From assembly GCF_023700745.1 (NCBI RefSeq), contig NZ_JAMPYG010000003.1, positions 1 to 64,000 of the forward strand: 64,000 nt of DNA, written 5' to 3'. Under the pieces are notes generated by a model, which was not told where the DNA came from, made no database searches, and saw only the letters and a program-made list of their open reading frames with translations. Source of the stretch: Rhodoferax sp. GTDB taxonomy: Bacteria; Pseudomonadota; Gammaproteobacteria; Burkholderiales; Burkholderiaceae_C. The position numbers and the translations under genes are program-made. Positions 25,048 to 34,076 of the stretch are shown one piece after another (position 1 is the stretch's first letter; every line of letters begins with the position of its first letter).

Positions 25048-27045
25048 TCAAAAATGAATCCCCCGCATCATCTGCTGCATGGCCACCGCCTCGGCTGAGA
25101 ACTGTTGTTTGACGGGCTTGTCGCCCGGCTTGGCGCCCTTGGCCGCAGTGGAATCGGGGAACATCCTGAAGCTGGTGTTCATGGCGATTTGCGCTACGCG
25201 CGGCAGCAGGGCATGGAGAACCTGGCCGGTGATGCCGAGCCGGGTGGCGATGCGCACCGGTTTGAAGATGCAGGCCTGGGCGGCCAGGTCGGCGGCTTCT
25301 TCGGGGCTGAGGGTGGGCACGTTGTTGTACAGGCCGGTGGGCGCGATCATGGGGGTGCGCACCAGCGGCATGTTGATGGTGGTAAAGCTGACGCCCTGAT
25401 CGGCAAACTCGCTGCTGGCACAGCGCGTCCAGGCATCCAGCGCCGCCTTGCTGGCCACGTAGGCGCTGAAGCGTGGCGCGTTGGTGAGCACGCCGATGCT
25501 GCTGATGTTGACGACATGGCCTTTGTGCTTGGCCACCATGCCGGGCAGGAAACCCATGGTCACCCGCAGGCTGCCAAAGTAGTTGAGCTGCATGGTGCGT
25601 TCGTAGTCGTGAAAACGGTCATAACTGGACTCGATGGCCCGGCGGATGGAGCGGCCTGCGTTGTTGACCAGAAAGTCAACGCCACCGTGGTCCTGGGTGA
25701 CCTGCGCGACAAAGCTGGCGCAGGGTTCGGCCTCGGAAATGTCCACCGCATAAGCCACAAACTGGTAGCCGCGCGCCTTGGCCTGGGCACAGGCTTCATC
25801 CAGCTTGCTTTGGTCGCGTCCGCAAATCAGGGTGATGGCGCCGGCCTCGGCAAACTTGTGCGCCGTAGCCAGGCCGATGCCGGACGACCCCCCGGTGACC
25901 AGCACCACCTTGCCGCCCACGGTGCCGCGCAAGGTGCGGTCAATGTGCAGGTCGGGGTCGAGGTGGCGCTCCCAGTAGTCCCACAGGCGCCAGGCGTAGT
26001 CCCGCAAATTGGGGCATTCAACGCCAGTGCCCTTGAGCGCGGCCAGCGTGTCGCGACAGTCAAAACGCGTCGGGTAGTTGACAAAGGTGAGCATTTCCTC
26101 GGGCAGCCCGAGGTCTTTCATGATGGCGGCTCGCACGCGACGCACCGGCGCCAGCGCCATCAGGGCTTTGGTGACATTGCGTGGAATAAAGCCAAACAGC
26201 GCGGCGTTGATGAACAGGTTCATCTTGGGCGCATGGGCGGCCTTGCTGAAGATGTCGAGCACGTCGCCGACCCGGTAGCCCACCGGGTCCACCAGGTGGT
26301 AACAGCGGCTGGCCGTGCCTTTTTGGTGGCTGATGGTGTTGAGCGCGGCCACCACAAAATCGACCGGCACGATGTTGATGCGCCCGCCCTCCAGGCCGAT
26401 GGACGGCAGCCACGGCGGCAGCAGCTGACGCATGCGCTGGATCAGCTTGAAGAAATAGTACGGGCCGTCGATCTTGTCCATTTCACCGGTCTGGCTGTCG
26501 CCCACCACCATCGCCGGGCGATAGACCGACCAGGGTAGCTGGCATTCGGTGCGCACAATTTTTTCGCTTTCATGTTTGGTCATGAAATACGGGTGCTCGT
26601 AGTTTTCGGCCTCATTGAACATGTCTTCGCGGAACACGCCTTCGTACAGGCCGGCGGCGGCGATCGAGCTCACATGGTGAAAGTGTCCGGCGTCGATGGT
26701 GCGGGCCAGTTCGATGGTGTTGCGCGTGCCCTCCACGTTGACCACAATCTGGCTGGCGGCATCGGCACTCAGGTCATAAATGGCCGCCAAGTGGTAGAAG
26801 TGGTCAATCTGGCCTTTGAGTTGCTTGAGGTCCGCGGCGGAAATTCCCAGCTTCTTGCTGGTCAGGTCGCCTGTCACAGGGATGACGCGCGCCGCGCTGA
26901 CGCCCCAGAATTCACGCAGGGCCTTGATCTTGCCCGCACTGCCCGGCCGAACCAGGAAATACACCACCGAGCCCTTGCGCTCCAGCAGTTTTCTGACCAG
27001 CCGTTTGCCGATGAACCCGGTAGCACCCGTGACGAAATAACGCAT
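25048..27045 (-). CDS. two-domain fatty acyl-CoA reductase (NAD-epimerase-like + short-chain dehydrogenase)
   Basis: A 665-residue fusion. The amino part is a thioester-reductase/FAR-type extended SDR starting MRYFVTGATGFIGKRLVRKLL, with HVSSIAAAG and YFMTKHESEKIV providing the catalytic Tyr-Lys. The carboxyl part (from about residue 375) is a classical SDR: VVLVTGGSSGIGLATAHKF, NNAGRSI, NISSIGVL, YVASKAALDAW. The same domain order and length are known from Marinobacter acyl-CoA reductase of about 661 residues and from mycobacterial Acr-like proteins, which reduce fatty acyl-CoA to aldehyde and alcohol. The start at 27045 has GGGAG upstream. With the WS/DGAT gene at 30617 it would supply fatty alcohol for wax esters. 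Confidence 0.85.
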   Translation of the reverse strand: MRYFVTGATGFIGKRLVRKLLERKGSVVYFLVRPGSAGKIKALREFWGVSAARVIPVTGDLTSKKLGISAADLKQLKGQIDHFYHLAAIYDLSADAASQIVVNVEGTRNTIELARTIDAGHFHHVSSIAAAGLYEGVFREDMFNEAENYEHPYFMTKHESEKIVRTECQLPWSVYRPAMVVGDSQTGEMDKIDGPYYFFKLIQRMRQLLPPWLPSIGLEGGRINIVPVDFVVAALNTISHQKGTASRCYHLVDPVGYRVGDVLDIFSKAAHAPKMNLFINAALFGFIPRNVTKALMALAPVRRVRAAIMKDLGLPEEMLTFVNYPTRFDCRDTLAALKGTGVECPNLRDYAWRLWDYWERHLDPDLHIDRTLRGTVGGKVVLVTGGSSGIGLATAHKFAEAGAITLICGRDQSKLDEACAQAKARGYQFVAYAVDISEAEPCASFVAQVTQDHGGVDFLVNNAGRSIRRAIESSYDRFHDYERTMQLNYFGSLRVTMGFLPGMVAKHKGHVVNISSIGVLTNAPRFSAYVASKAALDAWTRCASSEFADQGVSFTTINMPLVRTPMIAPTGLYNNVPTLSPEEAADLAAQACIFKPVRIATRLGITGQVLHALLPRVAQIAMNTSFRMFPDSTAAKGAKPGDKPVKQQFSAEAVAMQQMMRGIHF

Positions 27046-27118
27046 CGATGTCTCCCAAAGAATGGGGCTATTTTTGCCTGAATTGAAGCACGCAAGCTTC
27101 ATCGTAAACCCGTGCCCA

Positions 27119-27150
27119 CCGTCATCGCGAGGAGCGCTGTGACGCGGTCT
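27119..27150. repeat. short dispersed repeat, GTCATCGCGAGGAGCG type
   Basis: The GTCATCGCGAGGAGCGCTGTGACGCGG stretch has the look of the common 'GTCATTGCGAGGAGCG.AGCGACGCGGCAATCC' repeat family, lacking its last part. It lies between the divergent acyl-CoA reductase and phasin genes. Confidence 0.35.
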
Positions 27151-27263
27151 TTGGTTTTAGAAAGCTGCCCCTACACATTTGCAGCCATCCTCCTTAAAGT
27201 TCATCTCATGCACCGAAGATCTTGGTGCAACAGCATTTACCTTTTAACCACCAGGAGTTCAAC

Positions 27264-27872
27264 ATGGTTACCAAGCTCAAAAAAGTCAGCCCCACCGCCA
27301 AATCAGCAGCCAAGTCTGGCGGCAAGTCAGCCACCAAGAAGTCTGCCAAGGCTGCTGCACACAAGTCGTCCATTTTGTCTGGCTCGGTGAAAGACTCGGC
27401 CCAGCAGATCTGGCAAGCCGGCCTGGGTGCTTTTACCAAGGCGCAGGTCGAAGGCACCAAGGCATTTGAGGCCCTGGTGAAAGAAGGCGTGAGTTTTCAG
27501 CGCAAGACCCAGTCTGCGGCCGAAGAAAAAATCAACGAAGCCACGCAAAAAATGACCAGCATGGCCACCGACATCAGCAGCAAGGCCTCGGGCCAGTGGG
27601 ACAAGCTGGAAAACATTTTTGAAGAGCGCGTGGCCAAGGCGCTCAACAAGCTCGGCGTGCCTTCGGCCAATGACATTGATGCCCTGATTGCCCGCATTGA
27701 CGCGCTGAATGCCAGCGTGAAAAAACTCAGCGCCACCAAAACAGCGGCCAAGCCCGTTGCCAAAGCGCCCGTCGCCAAGCCAGTGGTCAGAAAAACCCCG
27801 GCCCGCAAAGCGCCGGCCGCCAAAAAAGCCGCGCTCCAGGCCGCCCAGCCGGCGCAGGTAAACCCTGAATAA
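27264..27872 (+). CDS. phasin family protein (PhaF-like, Lys/Ala-rich tails)
   Basis: A 202-residue granule-associated protein. A Lys/Ala/Ser-rich amino end precedes the phasin core at about residues 45-150 (IWQAGLGAFTKAQVEGTKAFEALVKEGVSFQRKTQ), an amphipathic helix that coats polyhydroxyalkanoate or lipid granules. The carboxyl end carries Ala-Lys-Pro repeats resembling histone H1, as in PhaF, which can also bind DNA and help granule partition. CAGGAG stands upstream of the ATG at 27264; an open frame to 27222 is ignored. Its neighbours are lipid-storage genes, so it may coat lipid inclusions as well as PHA. Confidence 0.88.
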   Translation: MVTKLKKVSPTAKSAAKSGGKSATKKSAKAAAHKSSILSGSVKDSAQQIWQAGLGAFTKAQVEGTKAFEALVKEGVSFQRKTQSAAEEKINEATQKMTSMATDISSKASGQWDKLENIFEERVAKALNKLGVPSANDIDALIARIDALNASVKKLSATKTAAKPVAKAPVAKPVVRKTPARKAPAAKKAALQAAQPAQVNPE

Positions 27873-27905
27873 ACCGGGGCCTGAAGCGCCCTACACTGCA
27901 GTGGT

Positions 27906-29156
27906 ATGACGCGCTACAAAGCCCACGCACCCAAGATCGCCCTGGCGCTGGCCGGTGGCGGGCCACTGGGTGCCATCTACGAGATTGGTGCCCTGTGCGC
28001 GCTGCAGGAGTCGCTGAATGGCATCGATTTCAACCGGCTGCAGCATTACGTGGGTGTATCGGCCGGCAGTTTTATTGCGGCGGGTTTGGCCAACGGGGTC
28101 ACGCCGCACCAACTGTTTTCACTGTTCATTGAAGACCGCCAGCACCAGTCCGAAGCCTTTGACCCGGCCTGGCTGCTGCGGCCCGCCTTTGGCGAGTTTT
28201 TTGCCCGCAGTCTGCTGCTGCCGGGCCTATTGTTGGCAGGCACCTGGCAGGGCACGCTGGGGCGCAAATCTTTGATGCGTGCGCTGGAGCACCTGAGCCC
28301 GAGCCTGCCCACCGGGATTTTCTCCAATGCCAAAATTGAAGTTGAGCTGGAACGGCTGTTTTCCAGACCCGGCCGCAGCAATGATTTCCGCCAGCTCAAA
28401 AGCCGGCTGACCCTGGTAGCCACCCATCTGGACAGTTGCCAACCGGTCGCGTTTGGCCGCCCGGGCTGGGACCATGTGCCCATCTCCCGGGCCGTGCAAG
28501 CCAGTGCCGCCTTGCCGGGCCTGTTTCCACCGGTGGAGATCAACGGCCAGCATTTTGTCGATGGCGCCCTGATCAAAACCATGCACGCCTCGATTGCGCT
28601 CGACGAGGGCATGGACCTGATGCTGTGCATCAACCCGCTGGTGCCGTTTGACGCCTCGGTGCGGCAAGCCACCACCGAGGCCACCGCCCCTCCCTGGGTC
28701 GCGCCGGAGCCGATTCCGCACATTGCCGATGGCGGTTTGCCCGCGGTGCTGAGCCAGACCTTCCGCTCGCTCATCCACTCACGGCTGGTGCTTGGGCTCA
28801 AGAGCTACGAGCAGGCCTACCCCAATACCGACATTGTGCTGATCGAGCCCGACCACCGCGACCCTGAGCTGTACCTGGCCAACACCTTCAGCTACAGCCA
28901 GCGCCGCCACCTGGCCGAGCACGCCTACCAGCAAACCCGCCAGCTGCTGCGCTCGCGCCAAACCGGCCTGAGCACCAAACTGGGCTACCACGGCATCACA
29001 CTCAACCATGCGGTGCTTGACGACAGCAGCCGTCATCTGTGCCGGCCCCGGCGCGACCCCAGCCGGATCAGCCATGCACTGACCAGGCTGCACACGACCC
29101 TGAACAAGTTGAACCAGGTGGTTCAGGCCGCCCCCCCGGAGAGCCTGCCTGCATGA
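27906..29156 (+). CDS. patatin-like phospholipase
   Basis: A 416-residue serine hydrolase of the patatin family. ALALAGGGPLGAIYEIGAL is the oxyanion-hole glycine loop, YVGVSAGSFIAAGLANG holds the GxSxG nucleophile, and VDGALIKTM is the Asp-Gly-Ala of the Ser-Asp dyad. No signal peptide is visible, so it should act in the cytosol or at granules, releasing fatty acid from phospholipid or stored lipid. The start is 33 bases after the phasin gene, and the stop overlaps the TetR start in an ATGA arrangement, tying regulation to this gene. Confidence 0.9.
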   Translation: MTRYKAHAPKIALALAGGGPLGAIYEIGALCALQESLNGIDFNRLQHYVGVSAGSFIAAGLANGVTPHQLFSLFIEDRQHQSEAFDPAWLLRPAFGEFFARSLLLPGLLLAGTWQGTLGRKSLMRALEHLSPSLPTGIFSNAKIEVELERLFSRPGRSNDFRQLKSRLTLVATHLDSCQPVAFGRPGWDHVPISRAVQASAALPGLFPPVEINGQHFVDGALIKTMHASIALDEGMDLMLCINPLVPFDASVRQATTEATAPPWVAPEPIPHIADGGLPAVLSQTFRSLIHSRLVLGLKSYEQAYPNTDIVLIEPDHRDPELYLANTFSYSQRRHLAEHAYQQTRQLLRSRQTGLSTKLGYHGITLNHAVLDDSSRHLCRPRRDPSRISHALTRLHTTLNKLNQVVQAAPPESLPA

Positions 29157-29815
29157 TCAAAAAAGCCCCCCGGCGCACGGCAGAACGCATTCTTGAAGTC
29201 ACGCTGGGGCTGTTCAACCGCTTCGGCGAACCCAATGTGTCCACCACACTGATCTCGGCCGAGCTCAACATCAGCCCCGGCAACCTGTATTACCACTACC
29301 CGGCCAAGGACGAGCTCATCAACGCGCTGTTTGACCGTTTCGAGGCCCCTTTGAACGAGCTGCTGGGTGCGGGTGACGACGTGCGCAACGTCGAAGACGC
29401 CTGGTTTTACATGCACACCCTGTTTGAGCTGATCTGGCAATACCGTTTCCTCTACCGTGACCTGAACGACCTGCTGAGCAAGAACCGGCGCCTGGAAACC
29501 CACTTTCAGTCGATCCTGAAAAACAAGACCCGTTCCGTCAAGGCCTTGCTGGACGGCATGCGCCGGGGCGGCGCACTGCAAATTGACGCGCGTGAGATCG
29601 ACGCCACGGCCACCAGCATGGTGGTGCTGCTGACTTATTGGCTCAGTTTTGAATACGTGCGCGACCCGCGCAACGCGCTGGAAGAGCAAAACGCCCAGGC
29701 TGCGCTGCTGCGGGGTGCGCAGCATGTGCTGAACCTGCTGGCGCCCTACCTGGAACCGGCCCAGCGCGACCACCTGCTCAAGCTCTCCGATGCCTACAAT
29801 AAGGAGATCAAATAG
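29153..29815 (+). CDS. TetR-family transcriptional regulator
   Basis: A 220-residue regulator. The amino helix-turn-helix is typical: RTAERILEVTLGLFNRFGEPNVSTTLISAELNISPGNLYYHYPAKDELI. The carboxyl part is a TetR ligand-binding domain with RFLYRDLNDLLSKNRRL, found in regulators of fatty-acid/lipid genes. The ATG at 29153 overlaps the patatin stop (ATGA); the longer open frame from 29039 lies within the patatin gene and is not used. It probably senses a fatty acid or acyl-CoA and controls this storage-lipid region, but no operator was identified. Confidence 0.9.
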   Translation: MIKKAPRRTAERILEVTLGLFNRFGEPNVSTTLISAELNISPGNLYYHYPAKDELINALFDRFEAPLNELLGAGDDVRNVEDAWFYMHTLFELIWQYRFLYRDLNDLLSKNRRLETHFQSILKNKTRSVKALLDGMRRGGALQIDAREIDATATSMVVLLTYWLSFEYVRDPRNALEEQNAQAALLRGAQHVLNLLAPYLEPAQRDHLLKLSDAYNKEIK

Positions 29816-29839
29816 AAAGACAGGGCAGAGGAAACAACC

Positions 29840-30613
29840 ATGGCCAAGTGGACGACTTTCCCCTTTGCGGGCGACTACAACTTTGATGCCGCGAGTGTCA
29901 GGAATCAATGGACCAGATTGCACGCCGGTGACCTGGAACCCCTGCCCGATGATCCCGGCTTGCTGCAAGCCTGGGCTTATTTTCACAACGGCGATTTTTA
30001 CAAGGCGATGCATTTGGGACTCGGCATGGGGCTGGCCGGCCTGAACGTAGCCAACAAGGCCGCCTGTGTTTACGCCACTTACCTCGAACGGCAGGAAGCC
30101 GCCCGGCTCGCCCTGTTTGTCGAAGTGGCCGGGCGCGCCGAGTCGCAAATCAAACAGCAGCCCGACAACGTCAACGCCTATTACTGGCGCGCCTATGCGC
30201 TGGGGCGCTACAGCCAGGGCATCAGCGTGGCCAAGGCGCTGGCGCAAGGGCTGGGGACCAAGGTCAAGACCGACCTGGAACACGTCATCCGGGAGCAACC
30301 CACGCATCCGGACGCCCATATCGCGCTGGGCAGCTTTCATGCCGAGGTGATCGACAAGGTGGGAGAACTGATTGGCGCCATGGCCTACGGTGCACACAAG
30401 GCCACCGGGCTCACGCTGTTTCAGCAGGCGCTCAAGTTCAACATGGCTTCGACCATCGGCATGGTCGAATACGCCCGCGCCATGCTGATGCTCGACGGCG
30501 ATGCCATGGTGCACGAGGCCACCCGCCTGTACCAGCAGGCCGCACGCACCCAACCCATCGACGCCATGGAACGCCTGGACGTCGAAATGGCAAAAGCCGA
30601 ACTGGAAGACTGA
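29840..30613 (+). CDS. TPR-like helical protein of the lipid-storage region
   Basis: A 257-residue soluble, almost wholly alpha-helical protein. Repeated patterns such as DNVNAYYWRAYALGRYSQG and HPDAHIALGSFHAEV spaced about 35-40 residues apart look like degenerate tetratricopeptide repeats, and the carboxyl segment ATRLYQQAARTQPIDAMERLDVEMAK is another. No catalytic motif was seen. AGAGGAAA stands upstream of the start. It follows the TetR gene in the same direction and converges with the WS/DGAT gene 3 bases away. Function unknown; a scaffold role is only a guess. Confidence 0.75.
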   Translation: MAKWTTFPFAGDYNFDAASVRNQWTRLHAGDLEPLPDDPGLLQAWAYFHNGDFYKAMHLGLGMGLAGLNVANKAACVYATYLERQEAARLALFVEVAGRAESQIKQQPDNVNAYYWRAYALGRYSQGISVAKALAQGLGTKVKTDLEHVIREQPTHPDAHIALGSFHAEVIDKVGELIGAMAYGAHKATGLTLFQQALKFNMASTIGMVEYARAMLMLDGDAMVHEATRLYQQAARTQPIDAMERLDVEMAKAELED

Positions 30614-30616
30614 AGA

Positions 30617-32140
30617 CTAATCCCCCCAGGGCAGCATCAGGGTCAGCAGGCGCAGCTTTTCAAACTCGGGCTCAAACTGGTCGATGATGGCCTGCGGGCT
30701 GGGGCACAGCGTGGTATCGCTGATGATGCCAAATTGCACGCCACCGCCGTAACTCAAAATTGACACCCCCAGGCCAACCGTACCCGACTGCGGCACCCAA
30801 AACAGCGCTTGTTCCAGCGTGGCGCCACAAAACCGGAGTTTTTCGCGCGGCCCGGGCACGTTCGTCATCACGGCCGTGGTTTTCCTGGAGAACAGGCTCA
30901 GCATGACATCCTGGGCCGGTTTGATCACCATGCCGGCGATGGCCAGCAGGGCATAACTCAGCAGCGGCTGCATGCTGCCTTTCAACTCAGCCATGCGCCG
31001 GCGCACTTCGAACACCCGTGCCAGCGGGTTGTCCAGGCCGATCGGCAACACGACCGGCGCCAGACCAAACTGGTTGCCCAGCTGGTAGGCCTGCGCCATC
31101 GGTCGCAAATTGACCGGCACCATGGCGCGAATGTCCTTGCCCGCCACCGAGTCACCCTGCGCCTTGAGGTATTCGCCAATGGCGCCGGCCACGCAGGCCA
31201 GCAACACGTCGTTGATCGAGCAATGCAGCGCTTTACTGACCGCACGCACATCATCGAGCGGGATCGGCTGGCACCACGCCACCCGTTTGGTGTGGCCAGG
31301 GGTGCCTTTGAGGCGGGTGGGTGAATCGTCGGGCATCAGGGCCAGCGCGGCACTGTCGCGCAGCACCTGGCAGGTCAGCCGGGCCACGTCGGCAGAGCCC
31401 GCCTTGCCCTTGCTGAAGCCCTGGATGATCAGCTTGTCGAGCAGGGCTTGGGGGTCGCCCATGGCACCCAGGGCCTGCGCAGCACCGTCCCCCGCGGCCG
31501 CCAGCGCTTTCACGGTAACCCCTGTCAGCGGCTCGATCACCGTTTGCGCCAACCATTCTTCAGCCGCCTCCCAGCCCGTGAGGGCAGCGGTTCTGGCCTG
31601 GTGTTGCGGCGGCTCGGTACCGCCATCGACCAGCGACTGGATCACGGCGATCAGCGCCAGCCCGTCGGCGATGCAATGGTGAATGCGCACCAGCAGCGCC
31701 GAACCGCCCTGGTAATGCGTCACCAGCCTGAAGTCCCACAGCGGGTAACGCGGGTCCAGCGGTTGCAGCGCCAGCTCGGCCAGACGCGCTTGCAGGGCTT
31801 GTTGCGGATGGGTCCAGGCCGAGGGCGGCAGTTGTTCGCGCAGCACATGGCGCCTGATGTCGAAATCGGTGTCTGTCACCCAGCTCGCACCGGTGGCATC
31901 CTGCACCACTTTTTGCCCAAACCTCGGGTATTTCAGCAACCGCGCTTCGATGCGCTGGCAAGCGGCCGCATAACTCACCCCCGGCTTGATGATCCACACC
32001 CCCATGATCATCATCAAATTGCTGGCGCTGTCCATGCGCAGCCAGGCCGTGTCCACCTTGCTCATGCGTTCATGCACCGGGGTGATGGGCGGATTGGCCG
32101 CGGCGGCGCGGGCGCTGGGGCGATGCAGGCGTGTGACCAT
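30617..32140 (-). CDS. wax ester synthase / diacylglycerol O-acyltransferase (WS/DGAT)
   Basis: A 507-residue acyl-CoA-dependent acyltransferase that joins a fatty acyl group to a fatty alcohol or diacylglycerol. The active-site motif HHCIADG is at residues 154-160, exactly the HHxxxDG of the family. VPVNLRP, NQFGLAPVVLP and the later TNVPGPREKL segment are also typical. GAAAGAG stands upstream of the ATG at 32140. The acyl-CoA reductase gene (25048) and acyl-CoA-binding-protein gene (32246) nearby make wax-ester synthesis the most attractive role. Some Proteobacteria make wax esters or triacylglycerol this way, but others keep these enzymes without visible neutral lipid. Confidence 0.92.
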   Translation of the reverse strand: MVTRLHRPSARAAAANPPITPVHERMSKVDTAWLRMDSASNLMMIMGVWIIKPGVSYAAACQRIEARLLKYPRFGQKVVQDATGASWVTDTDFDIRRHVLREQLPPSAWTHPQQALQARLAELALQPLDPRYPLWDFRLVTHYQGGSALLVRIHHCIADGLALIAVIQSLVDGGTEPPQHQARTAALTGWEAAEEWLAQTVIEPLTGVTVKALAAAGDGAAQALGAMGDPQALLDKLIIQGFSKGKAGSADVARLTCQVLRDSAALALMPDDSPTRLKGTPGHTKRVAWCQPIPLDDVRAVSKALHCSINDVLLACVAGAIGEYLKAQGDSVAGKDIRAMVPVNLRPMAQAYQLGNQFGLAPVVLPIGLDNPLARVFEVRRRMAELKGSMQPLLSYALLAIAGMVIKPAQDVMLSLFSRKTTAVMTNVPGPREKLRFCGATLEQALFWVPQSGTVGLGVSILSYGGGVQFGIISDTTLCPSPQAIIDQFEPEFEKLRLLTLMLPWGD

Positions 32141-32245
32141 GTCAACTCTTTCGGGAATATCCTCTATTTTGCGATCAAAACCCCCATTAAGATCACTCCT
32201 GCTAACCCCTGATACACGATCTTTTTAACTGTTAGAGAATTTTTC

Positions 32246-32500
32246 ATGTCTGACCTGAAAACCAAATTTGAAGCCGCCGTAGCCAACTCCAAAAACCTGA
32301 GCGAACGCCCCGACAACATGACACTGCTCAAACTGTATGCGCTGTACAAGCAAGCCAGTGCAGGCGACAACGCCGAGAAAAAACCAGGCTTTACCGACAT
32401 GGTGGGGCGCGCCAAATGGGATGCCTGGAACGCCCTCAAAGGCACGCCCGGTGCGCAGGCCATGCAGCAATACATTGACCTCGTCGAATCACTAAGCTGA
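32246..32500 (+). CDS. acyl-CoA-binding protein
   Basis: An 84-residue four-helix protein of the ACBP family. KFEAAVANSKNLSERPDNMTLLKLYALYKQASAGDN, PGFTDMVGRAKWDAWNALKG and the final helix AMQQYIDLVE match the standard order, including the YALYKQ and KWDAW motifs that hold the CoA and acyl chain. It would sequester long-chain acyl-CoA and deliver it to acyltransferases. Divergent from the WS/DGAT gene (105 bases apart), so the two may share a regulatory region. Confidence 0.93.
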   Translation: MSDLKTKFEAAVANSKNLSERPDNMTLLKLYALYKQASAGDNAEKKPGFTDMVGRAKWDAWNALKGTPGAQAMQQYIDLVESLS

Positions 32501-32514
32501 AATCGGCAGGTACG

Positions 32515-32838
32515 TCACGGCGTTTTTTTTCTGCCGTGCTTTTTCTCAGGCGCCGTCAGCAAGGCGTCCAGGTTCTTCACGATCTCGGCCTCGATCGTGC
32601 CCTTGAAGGCGCCGAGTAAAAACCCAAGCTGGGCGCGCAACTCAAAGTGCGTCTGGGTCACCGTCAAACTGCCCTTGACACCAGCGCGCACAAATTCGAC
32701 CTCGTCCTCATGCTTGCCCTGTGCGTAATTGCACTGCATGGCAAATTCCTGCTCGACCTGTTCCGCCCACTGAAAAGCGATCTTGCGCGCCTTGGCCAGC
32801 CCCAGCGCGTGTTCGCGAACGATATTGAGTTCAGCCAT
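32515..32838 (-). CDS. polyhydroxyalkanoic-acid-system family protein (PHA_gran_rgn)
   Basis: A 107-residue protein beginning NIVREHALGLAKARKIAFQWAEQVEQEF, which matches the family of small proteins encoded near PHA-granule genes. Its middle segment VKGSLTVTQTHFELRAQLGFLLGAFKGTIEAEI is also typical. The molecular role is not known. It converges with the acyl-CoA-binding-protein gene, 14 bases apart. Upstream lies a REP-like palindromic repeat. Confidence 0.8.
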   Translation of the reverse strand: MAELNIVREHALGLAKARKIAFQWAEQVEQEFAMQCNYAQGKHEDEVEFVRAGVKGSLTVTQTHFELRAQLGFLLGAFKGTIEAEIVKNLDALLTAPEKKHGRKKTP

Positions 32839-32880
32839 ATTGCCTTCAGGTAAAAAGTTATCGTTATTGCCTCGTCAGTA

Positions 32881-32970
32881 GGAGCGGCGCCCTGTGGGAG
32901 CGGCGCCCTCGCCGCGAATGCCCCCAGAACAGCCTTCGGCCCGAGGGCGGGCCTCCCACAAAGACAGGGC
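32881..32970. repeat. REP-like palindromic element, copy 1
   Basis: This segment contains TGTGGGAGCGGCGCCC followed by TCGCCGCGAA, a middle AGCCTTCGGCC-GAGGGCGGGCC stem, and ends CCTCCCACA...CAGGGC, so the two ends pair. The GGAGCGGCGCCC unit is doubled at the left. Two more copies lie at 48921 and 52104. The arms closely recall the Pseudomonas putida REP (CTGTGGGAGCGG...CCGCGAA). Confidence 0.85.
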
Positions 32971-32975
32971 CTCCC

Positions 32976-34076
32976 TCAAAGTTCCGCTGCCCATTGTTTC
33001 AGTTGTTGCGTCCGCTCGTTCTTGGCGCGTTTGGCGAGTTGCCTGACTGCATCATAAAACGCGGGCCAGTCACGCCCTTCGCGCACGAACAGCGCCTCGA
33101 AGCCGGGCACCAGCTCGTCGTAAGCCGCCTGGGCCCCAAAAGCGGCATTGTTGGCCTGCGCCACCCAAGCATCGTAGCCGCTGTAGCCGCCCCAACGCCC
33201 CTTGAGTTCGGCATAGGCTGCCTTGAAGTCCTGCATGGCCGCATTTTTCATGGCTGCCTGGCTTTTTTCACCCTGTGGCAGCAGGCCATCGGCGGTGTAA
33301 ATCTGCTGCAGCCGGTCGCGGGTGCTGCGCGTCAAGGCCCTGAATTGCTGGCGTCGCACATCGAAATCGGCATAGGCCTGACGCGCCTGCGGGCTGGCGT
33401 GCTGCGCCAGCCAGAGGTGGCCACCCAGGCGCTCCACCGCCGTGGCAAAGGATTCGTTGAATACCGTGTCGTCAGGCACATACACCACCTGGTGCGACAA
33501 CTCGTGGAACAGCAAACGCGCGACCTCACCATCGGGATAGTGGATGAAGGTGTTGAGCAGCGGGTCACCGCCCAGCCAGTTCATCCAGCCCAGCGTGGAG
33601 TAGGCGGGCACGCCATAAACACTGGCCTCCAGACCTGCTGCGCGCTGCGCTTGCGCCTCGGCCTGGGCGTCGGCCTCCGAGAAATAGCCCCGGTAGCCCA
33701 CGCAGCCGGCCACCGGGAAGCACCAGGTTTTCAGCGTCAGGGAGAACTCGGGCGCCGCCACCACGTTCCACACCACATGGCGGCGGTGCAGGTCGGCGTA
33801 GCGCTGGTAGCTGGCGTTGTCGGGCAAGTGCAGTTCAGTCACCGCAAAATGACGCATGTCCCGGGCCAGCACCAGACGCTGTTTCACGGCCGCCGGCGTT
33901 GCGGCATCTGCCAGCCAGTCGTCAATGGGGCGCGCCGCCTGCATCAGTTGCAGGTGACCGCTGACCGACTGCGCGTAATAGCGCGCATCGGCACAGCCGG
34001 TGAGCAACAAGGCCAGCAGCAGGCCAGGGACTAACATGAGTCCTTTGAGATGAATCACCACAGCAAGGAAACGCAT
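32976..34076 (-). CDS. lipoprotein zinc aminopeptidase (PF10023-type putative aminopeptidase)
   Basis: A 366-residue lipoprotein with lipobox LLTGC at about residue 28 and a zinc-metallopeptidase site LLFHELSHQVVY (HExxH), followed downstream by NESFATAVERLGG, supplying the third ligand glutamate. The upstream region WNVVAAPEFSLTLKTWCFPVAGCVGYRGYF is typical of the family. It would sit at the periplasmic face of a membrane. The ATG at 34076 shares two bases with the start of the divergent DUF1840 gene; an ATG at 34037 behind AAAGGA is a credible alternative but leaves a signal peptide without a basic n-region. Confidence 0.85.
   Translation of the reverse strand: MRFLAVVIHLKGLMLVPGLLLALLLTGCADARYYAQSVSGHLQLMQAARPIDDWLADAATPAAVKQRLVLARDMRHFAVTELHLPDNASYQRYADLHRRHVVWNVVAAPEFSLTLKTWCFPVAGCVGYRGYFSEADAQAEAQAQRAAGLEASVYGVPAYSTLGWMNWLGGDPLLNTFIHYPDGEVARLLFHELSHQVVYVPDDTVFNESFATAVERLGGHLWLAQHASPQARQAYADFDVRRQQFRALTRSTRDRLQQIYTADGLLPQGEKSQAAMKNAAMQDFKAAYAELKGRWGGYSGYDAWVAQANNAAFGAQAAYDELVPGFEALFVREGRDWPAFYDAVRQLAKRAKNERTQQLKQWAAEL

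Noticed and set aside
32503-32536. possible bidirectional terminator between acyl-CoA-binding-protein and PHA-region genes
   Set aside because: CGGCAG/CTGCCG arms are only six bases with a 22-base loop; the T-run lies within the loop, so it is not a normal terminator.
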